Positions 1 to 9,164 of a stretch of DNA of 48,988 nt are shown here, piece after piece. Location of the stretch: contig NZ_ANFX01000023.1 in NCBI RefSeq assembly GCF_000331285.1, forward strand, positions 1-48,988, read 5' to 3'. Below the pieces are notes generated by a model, which worked only from the letters and a program-made list of their open reading frames with translations, had not been told where the DNA came from and made no database searches. Position numbers and translations under genes: made by a program. Position 1 is the first letter of the stretch, and every line of letters begins with the position of its first letter. The DNA comes from Porphyrobacter sp. AAP82 (GTDB taxonomy: Bacteria > Pseudomonadota > Alphaproteobacteria > Sphingomonadales > Sphingomonadaceae).

Positions 1-645
1 GGCAGGCGCTGCCGCAGGTGCCGCGGCCGACGCTTCGGCAGGCGCAGGCGCGGGCGGCGGCGGCGGCGGAGGCGGAGGCACGGCGACGATCCCCAGCGGC
101 CTTGCCAGCGACATCAGCTGCGTCGCCATCACCCCGTCGACAGCCTTGGAGATCACCGGCACCTCGTAACGCATCGTTCCGCCGACATTGTATTCGAACA
201 CGATGCGCGTGCCCTTCTCGACCTTGCTGAGCACGATCGTCAGCACGCCGGTCACCGGCTCGCTCTGGAGCGGCCCGAGGCTGCCGACCATGCGCAGCGC
301 GGCCTCGGGATAGGCCTGGACCACGCGCATATGCTCGACACTGCCCTGGAGCGTGAAGCGCCCGGGCTCGTCGACCTCGGGGATGATCTCGCAGAAGCAC
401 CCGCCCGCCTGGGGCAGCAGGCTGAGGTTCCCGGCATCGCCCGACCATGTGTGCGAGGACTGCCACCAGGTCGCAGGCGCGATCAGCGCCAGCCACACCT
501 CCTTGGGGGTCGCGCTGACGGTGACCTCGTTGCGCGAGACGAAGCCGTTGTCGGTGGCGCGGGTCACCTCGGCGGAGGCCGGGACCGATGCGGCAATCGC
601 GCCGAGCGCCAGCACGGCGGCGCGCGCAGTTGCGCTGAACTTCAT
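1..645 (-). CDS. Exported SRPBCC (START-like) domain protein, 3' end cut by window edge
   Basis: An open frame of 215 codons starts at an ATG at 645 and runs off the left edge without a stop. The N-terminus is a typical Sec signal peptide (MKFSATARAAVLALGAIAA, then VPASAE, cleavage likely after ASA). The following part (DNGFVSRNEVTVSATPKEVW, then WWQSSHTWSGDAGNLS and a long beta-rich stretch) has the look of an SRPBCC/polyketide-cyclase-like ligand-binding fold. The visible C-terminus is a low-complexity tail of nine prolines followed by Ala/Pro repeats. It lies 91 bases downstream of adk in the same direction, where many alphaproteobacteria have rpsM, so it may be co-transcribed with the spc operon or be an insertion into it. 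Its function is unknown; the fold call is by eye. Confidence 0.6.
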   Translation of the reverse strand, partial: MKFSATARAAVLALGAIAASVPASAEVTRATDNGFVSRNEVTVSATPKEVWLALIAPATWWQSSHTWSGDAGNLSLLPQAGGCFCEIIPEVDEPGRFTLQGSVEHMRVVQAYPEAALRMVGSLGPLQSEPVTGVLTIVLSKVEKGTRIVFEYNVGGTMRYEVPVISKAVDGVMATQLMSLARPLGIVAVPPPPPPPPPAPAPAEASAAAPAAAPA

Positions 646-736
646 GGCAAGACCCTCCCTTGCGAAACGATGCCGCCATGGCTGCGGCAAAAGCGTGACG
701 GGAGCAAGCCCCCTGCCCTGCCCGCAGAGCCTTGCG

Positions 737-1384
737 TCAGCCGGCGAGGATCGCGTCGATCTGGCCCGCAACCGTGTCAATCGCCGCCATCCCGTCGACC
801 CGGCTGACGATCCCGCGCGCTTCATAGCCCGGCAGGATCGGCGCGGTCTTGGCGCGGTATTCCTGCATGCGCATGCGCACGGTCTCCTCGTTGTCGTCGG
901 GGCGGCGCTTGAATTCGGTGCTGCCGCAGGTGTCGCACACGCCGGCAACCTTGGGCGGGTTGGCGGTATCGTGGTAGAGCGTCCCGCAATTGCCGCAGGA
1001 AAAGCGGCCGGTGATCCGCTCGACCAGCGCATCCTCGTTCACTTCGAGCTCGATCACGTGGTCGAGCACGCGGCCGTTACGGGCGAGGATGGCATCGAGC
1101 GAATCCGCCTGCGCAGCGGTGCGGGGATAGCCATCGAAGATCGCGCCGGTTTCGGGCGCCATGGCGGCCAGTTCGGCGTCGATCAGGTCGGAGACGATTG
1201 CATCCGAGACCAGTTCGCCGCGCTCCATGACTTCCTTGGCGCGCAGGCCCACCGGAGTTCCGGCCTTGACGGCCGCGCGCAGCATGTCGCCGGTCGACAG
1301 CTGGCGCATGCCATGCCGCTCGACCAGCCCTGCGCTCTGCGTTCCCTTGCCGGCGCCGGGAGGGCCAAGAAGAATGATGTTCAC
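737..1384 (-). CDS. adk: Adenylate kinase
   Basis: Cytoplasmic enzyme interconverting ATP + AMP and 2 ADP. The 215-residue length is normal for the long form. The P-loop GPPGAGKGT is at residues 7-15, the AMP-binding region follows (STGDMLR, about 30-36; FDGYPRT, about 83-89), and the LID carries a four-cysteine zinc site at C130, C133, C150 and C153 (CGNC, then CDTC). Such a zinc LID is frequent in Gram-positives and present in some alphaproteobacteria. It is the last classical gene of the spc operon here, 103 bases after secY, with a purine-rich SD (GGGGGACGG) just before the ATG. Confidence 0.98.
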   Translation of the reverse strand: MNIILLGPPGAGKGTQSAGLVERHGMRQLSTGDMLRAAVKAGTPVGLRAKEVMERGELVSDAIVSDLIDAELAAMAPETGAIFDGYPRTAAQADSLDAILARNGRVLDHVIELEVNEDALVERITGRFSCGNCGTLYHDTANPPKVAGVCDTCGSTEFKRRPDDNEETVRMRMQEYRAKTAPILPGYEARGIVSRVDGMAAIDTVAGQIDAILAG

Positions 1385-1487
1385 GAACCGTCCCCCAATA
1401 TCGCCGCGGATCTGCGCCGCGCGCGTTCTTCAAGTCTTACGGGTTCGACCAAGTGGCTGCGCGCGTCAAGCCGACTAATGTCGGATA

Positions 1488-2834
1488 TCAGCGCATCCGG
1501 CCCTTGAGCTTGGCCTTCTTGATGAGGTCGCCATATTGCAACGCAAGCAGGTGCGACTGGATCTGGCTGATGGTGTCGACCGTCACGTTGACGACGATCA
1601 GCAGGCTGGTGCCGCCGAGGAACAGCGGGATCCCGGTCTGCGCAATCACCGCTTCGGGCAGCACGCAGACGACGGTGAGATAGATCGAGCCGATCACCGT
1701 GATGCGGGTGAGGACATATTCGAGATAGTCCGCGGTGCGCTTGCCCGGGCGAATGCCGGGGATCGAGCCGCCGTTCTTCTTGAGGTTGTCCGCGGTCTCT
1801 TCCGGGTTGAACACGACCGCGGTGTAGAAGAAGCAGAAGAAGATGATCCCGAGCGCATAGAGGCTCATGTACAGCGGCTGGCCGTGCTGGAGATACTGGT
1901 TCATCGTCTGCAACACCGTGTAGGCGGTGGTGCCGGGCTGGATCGAGGTGCCGACGAGCTGCGTGATGGTCAGCGGCAGCAGCAGCAGCGAGGAGGCGAA
2001 GATCGGCGGGATGACGCCCGCGGTGTTGATCTTGAGCGGCAGGTAGGACCGCTCGGCCTGCATCATCCCGCGCTCGGTCGCGCGCTTGGGATACTGGATG
2101 GTGAGGCGGCGCTGGGCACGCTCCATGAAGGCGATGCCGAGGATCAGGAAGATCACCATGGCGACAAAGCCGATGATCACCACTTCCGAAATCGCCCCGG
2201 TCCGGCCGCCTTCGAACAGGGCGGTGATGAACGTCGGGAACTGCGCGACGATCCCGGCCATGATGATCAGCGACACGCCGTTGCCGATGCCGCGGCTGGT
2301 GATCTGCTCGCCCAGCCAGAGGAGGAACATGGTCCCGCCGGTCACGTTGATGATCGTGGTGATGTAGAACAGCGGGCTGGTATCGACCGCGATGCCCTGC
2401 GCCACTGCATTGGCTGCGACCGCATAGCCCTGGATCACGCACAGCAGCACCGCGCCGTAGCGGGTGTACTGGTTGAGCTTCTGGCGCCCGCTCGCGCCCT
2501 CTTTCTTGATCGCGGCAAGCGCCGGGTGCAGCGCCGAGGCCATCTGCACCACGATCGAGGCGGTGATGTAGGGCATGATGCCGACCGCGATCAGGCTCAT
2601 GCGCTCGAGCGCGCCGCCCGAGAAGGCGTTGAACAGGTCGAGGATCGTGCCCGAAGCGCGGCTGTTGAACTCGGCGAGCTTGACCGGGTCGATCCCCGGC
2701 AGCGGCACGAAGCTCAGGAAGCGGAAGACAATCAGCGCACCGATGGTGAACCAGATGCGTTGCTTGAGCTCGGTCGCCTTGGCGAAATTGCCGAGGTTCA
2801 GATTGCTCGCGATATTGTCGGCGCGTGATGCCAT
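1488..2834 (-). CDS. secY: Preprotein translocase channel subunit SecY
   Basis: Channel-forming subunit of the SecYEG translocon in the inner membrane. It has 448 residues with ten predicted membrane helices. Family signatures are visible: the first helix region FRFLSFVPLPGIDP with the plug segment that follows, YITASIVVQM, ITSRGIGNGVSLII, and the C-terminal cytoplasmic tail LLALQYGDLIKKAKLKGRMR. It follows rplO after a 139-base gap holding a very stable hairpin, and precedes adk, the usual spc operon order. Expression may be lowered relative to the ribosomal genes by that hairpin (inference). Confidence 0.98.
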   Translation of the reverse strand: MASRADNIASNLNLGNFAKATELKQRIWFTIGALIVFRFLSFVPLPGIDPVKLAEFNSRASGTILDLFNAFSGGALERMSLIAVGIMPYITASIVVQMASALHPALAAIKKEGASGRQKLNQYTRYGAVLLCVIQGYAVAANAVAQGIAVDTSPLFYITTIINVTGGTMFLLWLGEQITSRGIGNGVSLIIMAGIVAQFPTFITALFEGGRTGAISEVVIIGFVAMVIFLILGIAFMERAQRRLTIQYPKRATERGMMQAERSYLPLKINTAGVIPPIFASSLLLLPLTITQLVGTSIQPGTTAYTVLQTMNQYLQHGQPLYMSLYALGIIFFCFFYTAVVFNPEETADNLKKNGGSIPGIRPGKRTADYLEYVLTRITVIGSIYLTVVCVLPEAVIAQTGIPLFLGGTSLLIVVNVTVDTISQIQSHLLALQYGDLIKKAKLKGRMR

Positions 2835-2926
2835 GGGAACGGGTCGATCCTAGCTCTTGATCCGGGCGCGCCCTGCTTTTGTGGCCCTTAGCCAAGAGCC
2901 GCCGGGGCGCGCGAGAGCGTAAATAG

Positions 2927-2961
2927 GGAGCGCGGGGGCTCTTGTCGAACCCCCGCGCTCC
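2927..2961 (-). other. Strong hairpin between rplO and secY (possible partial terminator)
   Basis: A perfect 12-bp inverted repeat (GGAGCGCGGGGG at 2927-2938 and its complement at 2950-2961) with an 11-base loop begins 13 bases after the rplO stop in the transcribed direction. It is followed by CTATTTACG rather than a clean T-run, so full termination is unlikely; partial termination or an RNA-processing/stability role is plausible. Confidence 0.6.
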
Positions 2962-2973
2962 ACCTTTTGTCGA

Positions 2974-3498
2974 TTACTTGGCCTTGGCGGCCTTGTTCGC
3001 GTCGCGGCGGGCGAGCTTCTTCTCGTGCTCGGGAGTCGGCTCGGGCGCCACTTCGACGCTGCCGCCGGCCTTTTCGACCGCAGCGATCGCGCCCTTGGTC
3101 GCGCCGGTGACGGCGAAGGCAGCCTTGGTGGTGATCTCCCCCTTGCCCAGCAGACGCACGCCGTCCTTGCTGCCGCGCACGAGGCCCGCTGCGCGCAGCG
3201 CGTCCTCGGTGATGGTGGCCGAGGCATCGAGCTTGCCGGCATCGATGAACTTCTGGACCATGCCGATGTTCACTTCGGCATAGTCCTTGGCGAAGGGGTT
3301 GTTGAAGCCGCGCTTCGGCAGGCGCATGTGGAGCGGCATCTGGCCGCCTTCGAAGCCCTTGATGGCGACGCCCGAACGGGCCTTCTGGCCCTTCTGGCCG
3401 CGTGCCGAGGTCTTGCCCTTGCCCGAGCCGATACCACGGCCGACGCGGACGCGGCCCTTGCGGGCACCGGCATTGTCGCGGATGTCATTCAGTTTCAT
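2974..3498 (-). CDS. rplO: 50S ribosomal protein L15
   Basis: Large-subunit assembly protein. It has 174 residues and begins [20 protein letters not shown], the canonical L15 start, followed by the Gly/Lys/Arg-rich segment [20 protein letters not shown]. It is about 30 residues longer than E. coli L15, with a charged C-terminal tail ([20 protein letters not shown]). It is separated from rpmD by 140 bases containing REP-like palindromes, which is unusual inside this operon. Confidence 0.98.
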   Translation of the reverse strand: MKLNDIRDNAGARKGRVRVGRGIGSGKGKTSARGQKGQKARSGVAIKGFEGGQMPLHMRLPKRGFNNPFAKDYAEVNIGMVQKFIDAGKLDASATITEDALRAAGLVRGSKDGVRLLGKGEITTKAAFAVTGATKGAIAAVEKAGGSVEVAPEPTPEHEKKLARRDANKAAKAK

Positions 3499-3519
3499 GT
3501 GTGCACTCGCTGAAGTTTA

Positions 3520-3610
3520 TCCCAGCGAAAGCTGGGACCTGAGGTTAGCTCTGCCGCAGGATGGACGCGCTGACCGCCCTGGATTCCGGATTTCGCCGGA
3601 ATGACGGGGG
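3520..3610. repeat. REP-like palindrome pair between rpmD and rplO
   Basis: Two palindromes face each other: CCCAGC-GAAA-GCTGGG with trailing ACCTGAGG at 3521-3544, and ATTCCGG-ATTTCG-CCGGAAT with trailing GACGGGGG at 3583-3610. The same head (CCCGGC-GAAA-GCCGGG-ACCTAAGG) occurs upstream of rpsL at 17928. This is the format of dispersed BIME/REP elements; stem bases differ between copies but stay complementary. Confidence 0.75.
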
Positions 3611-3638
3611 AGGACGAATTCCTCCCCGCCACAGTATT

Positions 3639-3815
3639 TTAGTCGATCACCTGCACCAGATGCGGGATCTTGGCGATCGCGCCGCGCACCTCGGGGGTGT
3701 CCTGACGCTCGACGATCTTGTGCATCTTGTTCAGCCCCAGACCGATGAGGATCTGGCGCTGGCTGGCGGGGCGACGGATCGGCGAGCCGATCTGCTTGAT
3801 CTTGATGGTTGCCAT
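3639..3815 (-). CDS. rpmD: 50S ribosomal protein L30
   Basis: A 58-residue protein beginning [20 protein letters not shown], then [20 protein letters not shown], which matches bacterial L30 throughout. The ATG is at 3815, seven bases after rpsE ends, and the TAA is at 3639-3641. The gene is short and easily missed, but its position between rpsE and rplO is exactly the spc operon order. Confidence 0.97.
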   Translation of the reverse strand: MATIKIKQIGSPIRRPASQRQILIGLGLNKMHKIVERQDTPEVRGAIAKIPHLVQVID

Positions 3816-3821
3816 CTGAAA

Positions 3822-4532
3822 TTACTCCACGATCGCGGCAGCTTCGGCTTCCGCCTCAACCGCACTGGCCCCGCCGCGACCCAGGAGGTCGGCAACCTTC
3901 TTGCCGCGGCGCTGGGCGACAGACTTCGGCGAAGTCTGGTCCGAAAGCGCGTCAAAGGTGGCGCGGATCATGTTGTAGGGGTTCGAGGTGCCGACCGACT
4001 TGGTCACCACGTCGGCAACGCCGAGGCTCTCGAACACGGCGCGCATCGGACCGCCGGCGATGATGCCGGTGCCCGGAGGCGCGGTGCGGACGGTGACCTT
4101 GCCCGCGCCGAAACGGCCATTGCCGTCATGGTGCAGGGTGCGGCCTTCCTTGAGCGGCACGCGGATCATCTTCTTGCGCGCCGAAGCGGTCGCCTTGGTG
4201 ATCGCCTCGGGCACTTCGCGGGCCTTGCCGTGGCCGAAGCCGACGCGGCCCTGGCCGTCACCGACAACCACGAGCGCCGCAAAGCCGAAGCGCTTGCCGC
4301 CCTTCACGGTCTTGGAGACGCGGTTGATATGCACCAGCTTCTCGATGATGCCGTCATCTTCTTCCTGCTTGGGCCCGCGACGGTCATCACGACCGCCCCG
4401 CCCCCGGCCACGGCCTTCGCCGCCTTCGCGGTTGCCGCCACGGCCCCGGCCGCGACGACCCTGGCTCTCGCCGGCATCGCCGCCGATGTCGCCCGCCACG
4501 TCGACGGTATCGATGGTGTTTTCGTCAGCCAT
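3822..4532 (-). CDS. rpsE: 30S ribosomal protein S5 with RG-rich N-terminal extension
   Basis: Small-subunit protein acting in decoding fidelity. It has 236 residues against about 167 in E. coli. The S5 core starts near residue 61 ([20 protein letters not shown]) and contains the expected [20 protein letters not shown] and [20 protein letters not shown]. Ahead of it lie about 25 acidic residues and then an Arg/Gly tract ([20 protein letters not shown]) resembling RGG RNA-binding segments. The C-terminus is an Ala/Glu-rich tail. Similar extensions are known in sphingomonads, so this is probably a lineage feature. It lies two bases from rplR. Confidence 0.97.
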   Translation of the reverse strand: MADENTIDTVDVAGDIGGDAGESQGRRGRGRGGNREGGEGRGRGRGGRDDRRGPKQEEDDGIIEKLVHINRVSKTVKGGKRFGFAALVVVGDGQGRVGFGHGKAREVPEAITKATASARKKMIRVPLKEGRTLHHDGNGRFGAGKVTVRTAPPGTGIIAGGPMRAVFESLGVADVVTKSVGTSNPYNMIRATFDALSDQTSPKSVAQRRGKKVADLLGRGGASAVEAEAEAAAIVE

Positions 4533-4534
4533 TG

Positions 4535-4879
4535 TCAGAACTCCAGCCCGCCTTCGCGGGCGGCATCGGCCAGCGCCTTGACGCGGCCATGAAACAGGAA
4601 CCCGCCGCGATCGAACACGACAGTGGTCACGCCCGCCTTCTTGGCGGCCTCGGCGATCGCCTTGCCGACTTCGGCAGCGGCATCGACATTCGCGCCGCTC
4701 GCCTTGGCGCCGAGCGTCGAGGCGGCAGCAACGGTCTTGCCGGCCGCATCGTCGATGATCTGGGCGTAGATGTGACGGCCGGTGCGGTGCACCGACAGGC
4801 GGGGCTTGCCACCGGCACGTGCGCGCAGCGCAGTGCGAACCCGGCGACGGCGACGTTCGAAAAGGGAAAGCTTTGCCAT
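4535..4879 (-). CDS. rplR: 50S ribosomal protein L18
   Basis: 5S rRNA-binding protein of the central protuberance, 114 residues. It starts at the ATG at 4879 ([20 protein letters not shown]), one base after rplF ends; longer frames reaching upstream overlap rplF and lack L18 character. It contains [20 protein letters not shown] and ends [19 protein letters not shown], as expected for L18. Confidence 0.97.
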   Translation of the reverse strand: MAKLSLFERRRRRVRTALRARAGGKPRLSVHRTGRHIYAQIIDDAAGKTVAAASTLGAKASGANVDAAAEVGKAIAEAAKKAGVTTVVFDRGGFLFHGRVKALADAAREGGLEF

Positions 4880-4880
4880 C

Positions 4881-5414
4881 TTATCTCTTCTTCCCTTCCT
4901 TGCGGAAGATAAACTCGCCCTTGTAGGCGATCCCCTTGCCCTTGTAGGGCTCGGGCTTGCGCCAGCGGCGGATTTCGGCGGCAAACTGGCCGACGGCCTG
5001 CTTGTCGGTGCCGGAAATCTCGATCGTGGTCTGGTCCGGGGTCTTCACCTCAAGGCCCGCGGGCACCGGCAGATCGACATCGTGGCTGTAGCCGAGCTGC
5101 AGCTTGAGGGTCGTCCCTTGCGCATTGGCACGGTAGCCGACGCCCTTGATGACGAGCACCTTGGTAAAGCCGGCGCTGACGCCTTCCACCAGGTTCGACA
5201 CCAGCGTGCGCTGCATGCCCCAGAAGGCGCGGGCCTGCTTGCTGTCATTGGCCGGCTTGACCGAAATCGCGCCTTCCTCGAGCGAGTAGGTGATGAGGTC
5301 GGACAGGCCCATGGTGAGGGTGCCCTTGGGGCCCTTCACGCTGAGCGTGCCGTTGTCGATGCTGGCGGTCACACCACCAGGGATCGCGACCGGCTTTTTA
5401 CCGATGCGGCTCAT
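4881..5414 (-). CDS. rplF: 50S ribosomal protein L6
   Basis: Protein near the sarcin-ricin loop and GTPase centre. It has 177 residues, starts [20 protein letters not shown], and ends with the conserved [20 protein letters not shown]. The ATG at 5414 shares its base with the rpsH stop codon (TGATG overlap), which implies translational coupling. Confidence 0.98.
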   Translation of the reverse strand: MSRIGKKPVAIPGGVTASIDNGTLSVKGPKGTLTMGLSDLITYSLEEGAISVKPANDSKQARAFWGMQRTLVSNLVEGVSAGFTKVLVIKGVGYRANAQGTTLKLQLGYSHDVDLPVPAGLEVKTPDQTTIEISGTDKQAVGQFAAEIRRWRKPEPYKGKGIAYKGEFIFRKEGKKR

Positions 5415-5809
5415 CAGAACACCTCCGCCAGGACTTCGCCGCCGACGTTGTTGGCGCGGGCTTCGGCATCCGAGAGCACGCCCTTGGGGGTCGAGACGAT
5501 GGTGATGCCCAGGCCATTGCGGATCGTCGGCAGTTCCTTGGAACCCGAGTAGATCCGGCGGCCCGGCTTCGAGACGCGGGCCACGTGCTTGATCGCGGGC
5601 TCGCCTTCGAAATACTTCAGTTCGATCCGCAGCGCCTTGTGCTTGCCGGTGGTGTCCTCGGAATAGCCACGGATGTAGCCTTCACGCTGGAGCACCTCGA
5701 GAACGCTTGCACGCAGGTTGCTCGCCGGGGTCAGGACGGAGTCCTTCTTGGCGCGCTGGCCGTTGCGGATGCGGGTGAGCATGTCACCCAGAGGATCGGT
5801 CATTGCCAT
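5414..5809 (-). CDS. rpsH: 30S ribosomal protein S8
   Basis: 16S rRNA central-domain binding protein and, in E. coli, the autogenous repressor of the spc operon. It has 131 residues beginning [20 protein letters not shown] and ending [19 protein letters not shown] (read here as [20 protein letters not shown]). The C-terminal STPKGVLSD motif is present. It lies ten bases from rpsN and overlaps rplF by one base. Confidence 0.98.
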   Translation of the reverse strand: MAMTDPLGDMLTRIRNGQRAKKDSVLTPASNLRASVLEVLQREGYIRGYSEDTTGKHKALRIELKYFEGEPAIKHVARVSKPGRRIYSGSKELPTIRNGLGITIVSTPKGVLSDAEARANNVGGEVLAEVF

Positions 5810-5819
5810 TGTCTAGTCC

Positions 5820-6125
5820 TCACCAGCTCGACTTGGTCAGACCCGGGATCATGCCCCGGTTGCCAAGCTGACGCAGTTCGATACGGTTGATGCCGAACTT
5901 GCGGTAATAGCCGCGGGGGCGGCCGGTGGTGGCGCAACGGTTGCGCACCCGGGTCGGGTTCGCGTTGCGCGGAAGCTCCGCCATCTTGAGCCGGGCCATC
6001 AGGCGCTCGGTCTCGTCGAGGGATTCGTCGTCAGCGATCGCCTTCAGCTTCTCGTACTTCGCAGCGTACTGCTTGACGAGCTTCTTGCGACGCTCATTCT
6101 TGTTGATGGAACTCAGTTTCGCCAT
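5820..6125 (-). CDS. rpsN: 30S ribosomal protein S14, zinc-independent form
   Basis: Small-subunit head protein of 101 residues, the long (C-minus) form typical of Proteobacteria: the zinc CXXC pairs of the short form are absent. It starts [20 protein letters not shown] and contains [20 protein letters not shown] and ends [11 protein letters not shown]. It follows rplE by 42 bases. Confidence 0.98.
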   Translation of the reverse strand: MAKLSSINKNERRKKLVKQYAAKYEKLKAIADDESLDETERLMARLKMAELPRNANPTRVRNRCATTGRPRGYYRKFGINRIELRQLGNRGMIPGLTKSSW

Positions 6126-6167
6126 GGACTTAAGCTCTCTGCTTTCGTGTCACTAAGGGGAGGCGGC

Positions 6168-6749
6168 TTACGCCGCTTCCTTCTGTTCGGTCTTGGCCTC
6201 GCCCGCGAAGGGGAAGCCGAACAGGCGCAGCAGTTCGCGCGCCTCTTCGTCGGTCTTGGCGGTGGTGGTGACGATGATGTCCATCCCACGCACCTTCTCG
6301 ATCTTGTCGTAGCTGATTTCGGGGAACACGATCTGTTCCTTCAGCCCCATCGCGTAGTTGCCGCGGCCATCGAACGACTTGGCGTTCAGCCCGCGGAAGT
6401 CGCGGATGCGCGGCATGGCGACAGTCACGAGACGGTCGAGAAATTCGTACATCCGCTCGCGGCGCAGGGTCACCTTGCAGCCGATCGGCATGCCTTCACG
6501 CAGCTTGAACTGCGCGATCGACTTCTTGGCGATGGTGATGACCGGCTTCTGGCCGGCGATCAGCGCCATTTCCTCGGCAGCGGTCTGAACCTTCTTCTTG
6601 TCCTGGCTCGCCTCGCCCACGCCCATGTTGAGCGTGATCTTTTCGAGCTTGGGCACTTCCATTCGGTTCTTGTAGCCGAACTTCTCGGTCATGGCCTTGA
6701 CGATCTCGTTGTCGTACTTGGCCTTGAGACGGGCGGTGTAATCAGCCAT
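6168..6749 (-). CDS. rplE: 50S ribosomal protein L5
   Basis: 5S rRNA-binding protein contacting the P-site tRNA, 193 residues. The start is the ATG at 6749 ([20 protein letters not shown]); an earlier in-frame start would add nine residues lying inside rplX. Conserved parts include [15 protein letters not shown] and [20 protein letters not shown]. The start overlaps the rplX end by eight bases. The C-terminus is slightly extended ([11 protein letters not shown]). Confidence 0.97.
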   Translation of the reverse strand: MADYTARLKAKYDNEIVKAMTEKFGYKNRMEVPKLEKITLNMGVGEASQDKKKVQTAAEEMALIAGQKPVITIAKKSIAQFKLREGMPIGCKVTLRRERMYEFLDRLVTVAMPRIRDFRGLNAKSFDGRGNYAMGLKEQIVFPEISYDKIEKVRGMDIIVTTTAKTDEEARELLRLFGFPFAGEAKTEQKEAA

Positions 6750-7062
6750 CGATGGTCTCCCCACTCTTGACCGCAACGCGCACCTTCTTGCCGTCCTTCA
6801 CTTCGAAGCGGACGCGGGTGGCCTTGCCGGTCTTGGGATCAGCGAGCGCAACCTTGGAGATGGCCATCGGCGCGGCGAAGCGGTCGATGCCACCCTGGGG
6901 GTTCTGCTGGCTGGGCTTGCGGTGACGGGCGACGATGTTGACGCCATCGACAACGACCTTGCCGTCCTTGGGAAGAACCTGCGCAACCGTGCCGGTGCGG
7001 CCCTTGTCCTTGCCCGACAGGACGACGACGCTGTCACCCTTCTTGATCTTTGCAGCAGCCAT
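6742..7062 (-). CDS. rplX: 50S ribosomal protein L24
   Basis: Assembly initiator of the large subunit, with a KOW motif: [20 protein letters not shown] near the N-terminus. It has 106 residues from the ATG at 7062, which shares its first base with the last base of the rplN stop (TGATG). It ends [13 protein letters not shown] and overlaps the rplE start by eight bases. A longer frame through rplN is a shadow. Confidence 0.97.
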   Translation of the reverse strand: MAAAKIKKGDSVVVLSGKDKGRTGTVAQVLPKDGKVVVDGVNIVARHRKPSQQNPQGGIDRFAAPMAISKVALADPKTGKATRVRFEVKDGKKVRVAVKSGETIDG

Positions 7063-7430
7063 CACAGCACCTCCGGCGCGAGACTGATGATCTTCATGAA
7101 GCCCTTGCCGCGCAGTTCGCGCACCACGGGGCCGAAGATACGGGTGCCGATCGGCTCCTCGTTCTTGTTCACGAGCACCGCGGCATTGGTGTCGAAACGG
7201 ATGACGGTGCCATCCGGACGACGCACGTCCTTGCGGGTGCGCACGATCACCGCGCGGTGCACGTCGCCCTTCTTGACCTTGGTGCGCGGCTGCGCCTCCT
7301 TGATGGAGACGACGATCACATCGCCGACGCCCGCGGTACGACGCTTCGACCCGCCCAGCACCTTGATGCACTGGACGCGCTTGGCGCCGCTGTTGTCCGC
7401 GACGTCGAGATTGGATTGCATCTGGATCAT
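7062..7430 (-). CDS. rplN: 50S ribosomal protein L14
   Basis: Highly conserved protein of the intersubunit bridge region, with the full 122-residue length. It starts [20 protein letters not shown] and contains [20 protein letters not shown] and [20 protein letters not shown]. It is the first gene of the spc part; a 76-base gap separates it from rpsQ, the largest in this stretch, where a separate spc promoter could lie, though none is clear. Confidence 0.98.
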   Translation of the reverse strand: MIQMQSNLDVADNSGAKRVQCIKVLGGSKRRTAGVGDVIVVSIKEAQPRTKVKKGDVHRAVIVRTRKDVRRPDGTVIRFDTNAAVLVNKNEEPIGTRIFGPVVRELRGKGFMKIISLAPEVL

Positions 7431-7506
7431 TGATCCGTCTTCCTTCTCAATGGCTTTTCAGGACGCCCGATCCGACCGGGGCCTGAGAGTTCCGATTACG
7501 CCTGAT

Positions 7507-7797
7507 TCAGTTGCCCGCAGCCGCGACGTCGAGGTCGGCTTCCACCGCCTGCACGCCGCCTGCCACGACCCGGTCCTTGACGATCCAGGTCTTGGTCTTG
7601 GACATCGGGCGGGTCTCTTCGATCCGCACCACGTCACCCACGGTGTATTCGTTCTGCTCGTCGTGCGCGTGATACTTCTTCGAACGGCGGATGATCTTCC
7701 CGTAGAGCGGGTGACGCACCTTGCGTTCGACCTTCACGGTCACGGTCTTGTCGGTCTTGTCGGAGGTCACAGTCCCGACGAGGATACGCTTGGGCAT
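7507..7797 (-). CDS. rpsQ: 30S ribosomal protein S17
   Basis: Primary 16S rRNA-binding protein with an OB fold. The 96 residues start [20 protein letters not shown] and contain [16 protein letters not shown] and [16 protein letters not shown]. It is about ten residues longer than the E. coli protein because of a C-terminal [13 protein letters not shown] tail. It is the last gene of the S10 part, 12 bases after rpmC. Confidence 0.97.
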   Translation of the reverse strand: MPKRILVGTVTSDKTDKTVTVKVERKVRHPLYGKIIRRSKKYHAHDEQNEYTVGDVVRIEETRPMSKTKTWIVKDRVVAGGVQAVEADLDVAAAGN

Positions 7798-7809
7798 TGT
7801 GCTTTCTCC

Positions 7810-8022
7810 TTACGCCTTGGCAGCGGCGGCCTTGGCCGCGCGCTCGCTTTGCAGCGTCTTGATCTGCGCGATGGTCCGGCGCACCTGACGGATGCGCGAG
7901 GGAGCCTCGAGCTGGTTGGTCGCAGCCTGGAACCGCAGATTGTACTGCTCGCGCTTGAGCTCGATAAGCTCGGCGGTCAGCTGGTCATCGGTCTTGGTGC
8001 GAAGGTCCGCAACGTCGGCCAT
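7810..8022 (-). CDS. rpmC: 50S ribosomal protein L29
   Basis: Small helical-hairpin protein at the exit tunnel rim. It has 70 residues beginning [20 protein letters not shown], with the family core LKREQYNLRFQAATNQLEAP and RIRQVRRTIAQIKTL. The ATG at 8022 overlaps the rplP stop by one base (TGATG). Confidence 0.97.
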   Translation of the reverse strand: MADVADLRTKTDDQLTAELIELKREQYNLRFQAATNQLEAPSRIRQVRRTIAQIKTLQSERAAKAAAAKA

Positions 8023-8456
8023 TATTCGCCTCCCAGGTGGCTGGTGTCGCCGAGACGGGCGACGACCTTGGTCTTGATCGGCAGCTTCATGGCTGCGCGC
8101 TCGAAGGCTTCAGCGGCCAGCGGGCCGGCCACGCCATCGAGTTCGAACAGGATGCGGCCCGGCTTCACCTTGGCGGCCCAGTATTCGACCGAACCCTTGC
8201 CCTTGCCCTGACGGACTTCGGCAGGCTTCTTCGACACCGGCACATCGGGGAACACGCGGATCCACAGACGACCCTGACGCTTGATGTGACGGGTGATCGC
8301 ACGACGCGCCGCTTCGATCTGGCGCGCGGTGACGCGCTCGGGTTCCAGCGCCTTGAGCCCGTAGGACCCGAAGTTCAGGGTGGTGCCGCCCTTGGCATCG
8401 CCCTTGATCCGGCCCTTGAACTGCTTGCGGAACTTGGTCTTTTTCGGTTGCAACAT
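8022..8456 (-). CDS. rplP: 50S ribosomal protein L16
   Basis: Protein next to the A-site tRNA and peptidyl-transferase centre. It has 144 residues, starts [20 protein letters not shown], and contains the signature [20 protein letters not shown] followed by [20 protein letters not shown]. It overlaps rpmC by one base and follows rpsC by 11 bases. Confidence 0.98.
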   Translation of the reverse strand: MLQPKKTKFRKQFKGRIKGDAKGGTTLNFGSYGLKALEPERVTARQIEAARRAITRHIKRQGRLWIRVFPDVPVSKKPAEVRQGKGKGSVEYWAAKVKPGRILFELDGVAGPLAAEAFERAAMKLPIKTKVVARLGDTSHLGGE

Positions 8457-8467
8457 GGCTATCTACC

Positions 8468-9163
8468 TCAGCGAGCCGGACGGACGCCGGAAGTCTGGGC
8501 TTCCATCATCAGGCGGTCCTGCGCGGTCGGATCGTGGGCGAGGATCTCGCCCTTGAAGATCCACACCTTGATCCCGATGATCCCGTAAGCGGTGAGCGCC
8601 TCGGTCTCGGCGTAATCGATGTTCGCACGCAGGGTGTGGAGCGGCACGCGGCCTTCGCGGTACCATTCGACACGGGCGATTTCCGCCCCGCCCAAACGGC
8701 CGCCGCACACGATCTTGATGCCTTCGGCACCCAGACGCAGCGCCGACTGCACAGCACGCTTCATCGCGCGGCGGAACGCCACGCGGCGCACCAGCTGGTC
8801 GGCGATGCCCTGCGCGACGAGCTTGGCGTCGATTTCCGGCTTGCGGATCTCGACGATGTTCAGCTTGACGTCGCTCGCGGTCATGGTGGCGAGCTTCGAG
8901 CGCAGCTTTTCGATGTCCGCGCCCTTCTTGCCGATGATGACACCGGGACGGGCCGCGTAGATCGACACGCGGCACAGCTTGGCCGGACGCTCGATCACCA
9001 CCTTCGAAACCGCCGCCTGGGGCAGGTTCTTCATGATGTACTTGCGGATCGCGATGTCTTCCTTGAGCAGGCCCGCATAGTCCCGCCCTTCGGCGTACCA
9101 GCGGCTGTCCCAGGTGCGGTTGATCTGCAGGCGCAGACCGATCGGATTGCTCTTCTGACCCAT
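8468..9163 (-). CDS. rpsC: 30S ribosomal protein S3
   Basis: mRNA-entry-tunnel protein with an N-terminal KH domain. It has 231 residues, begins [20 protein letters not shown], has the KH GXXG element within [20 protein letters not shown], and the C-terminal [20 protein letters not shown]. It lies one base from rplV. Confidence 0.98.
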   Translation of the reverse strand: MGQKSNPIGLRLQINRTWDSRWYAEGRDYAGLLKEDIAIRKYIMKNLPQAAVSKVVIERPAKLCRVSIYAARPGVIIGKKGADIEKLRSKLATMTASDVKLNIVEIRKPEIDAKLVAQGIADQLVRRVAFRRAMKRAVQSALRLGAEGIKIVCGGRLGGAEIARVEWYREGRVPLHTLRANIDYAETEALTAYGIIGIKVWIFKGEILAHDPTAQDRLMMEAQTSGVRPAR

Positions 9164-9164
9164 C

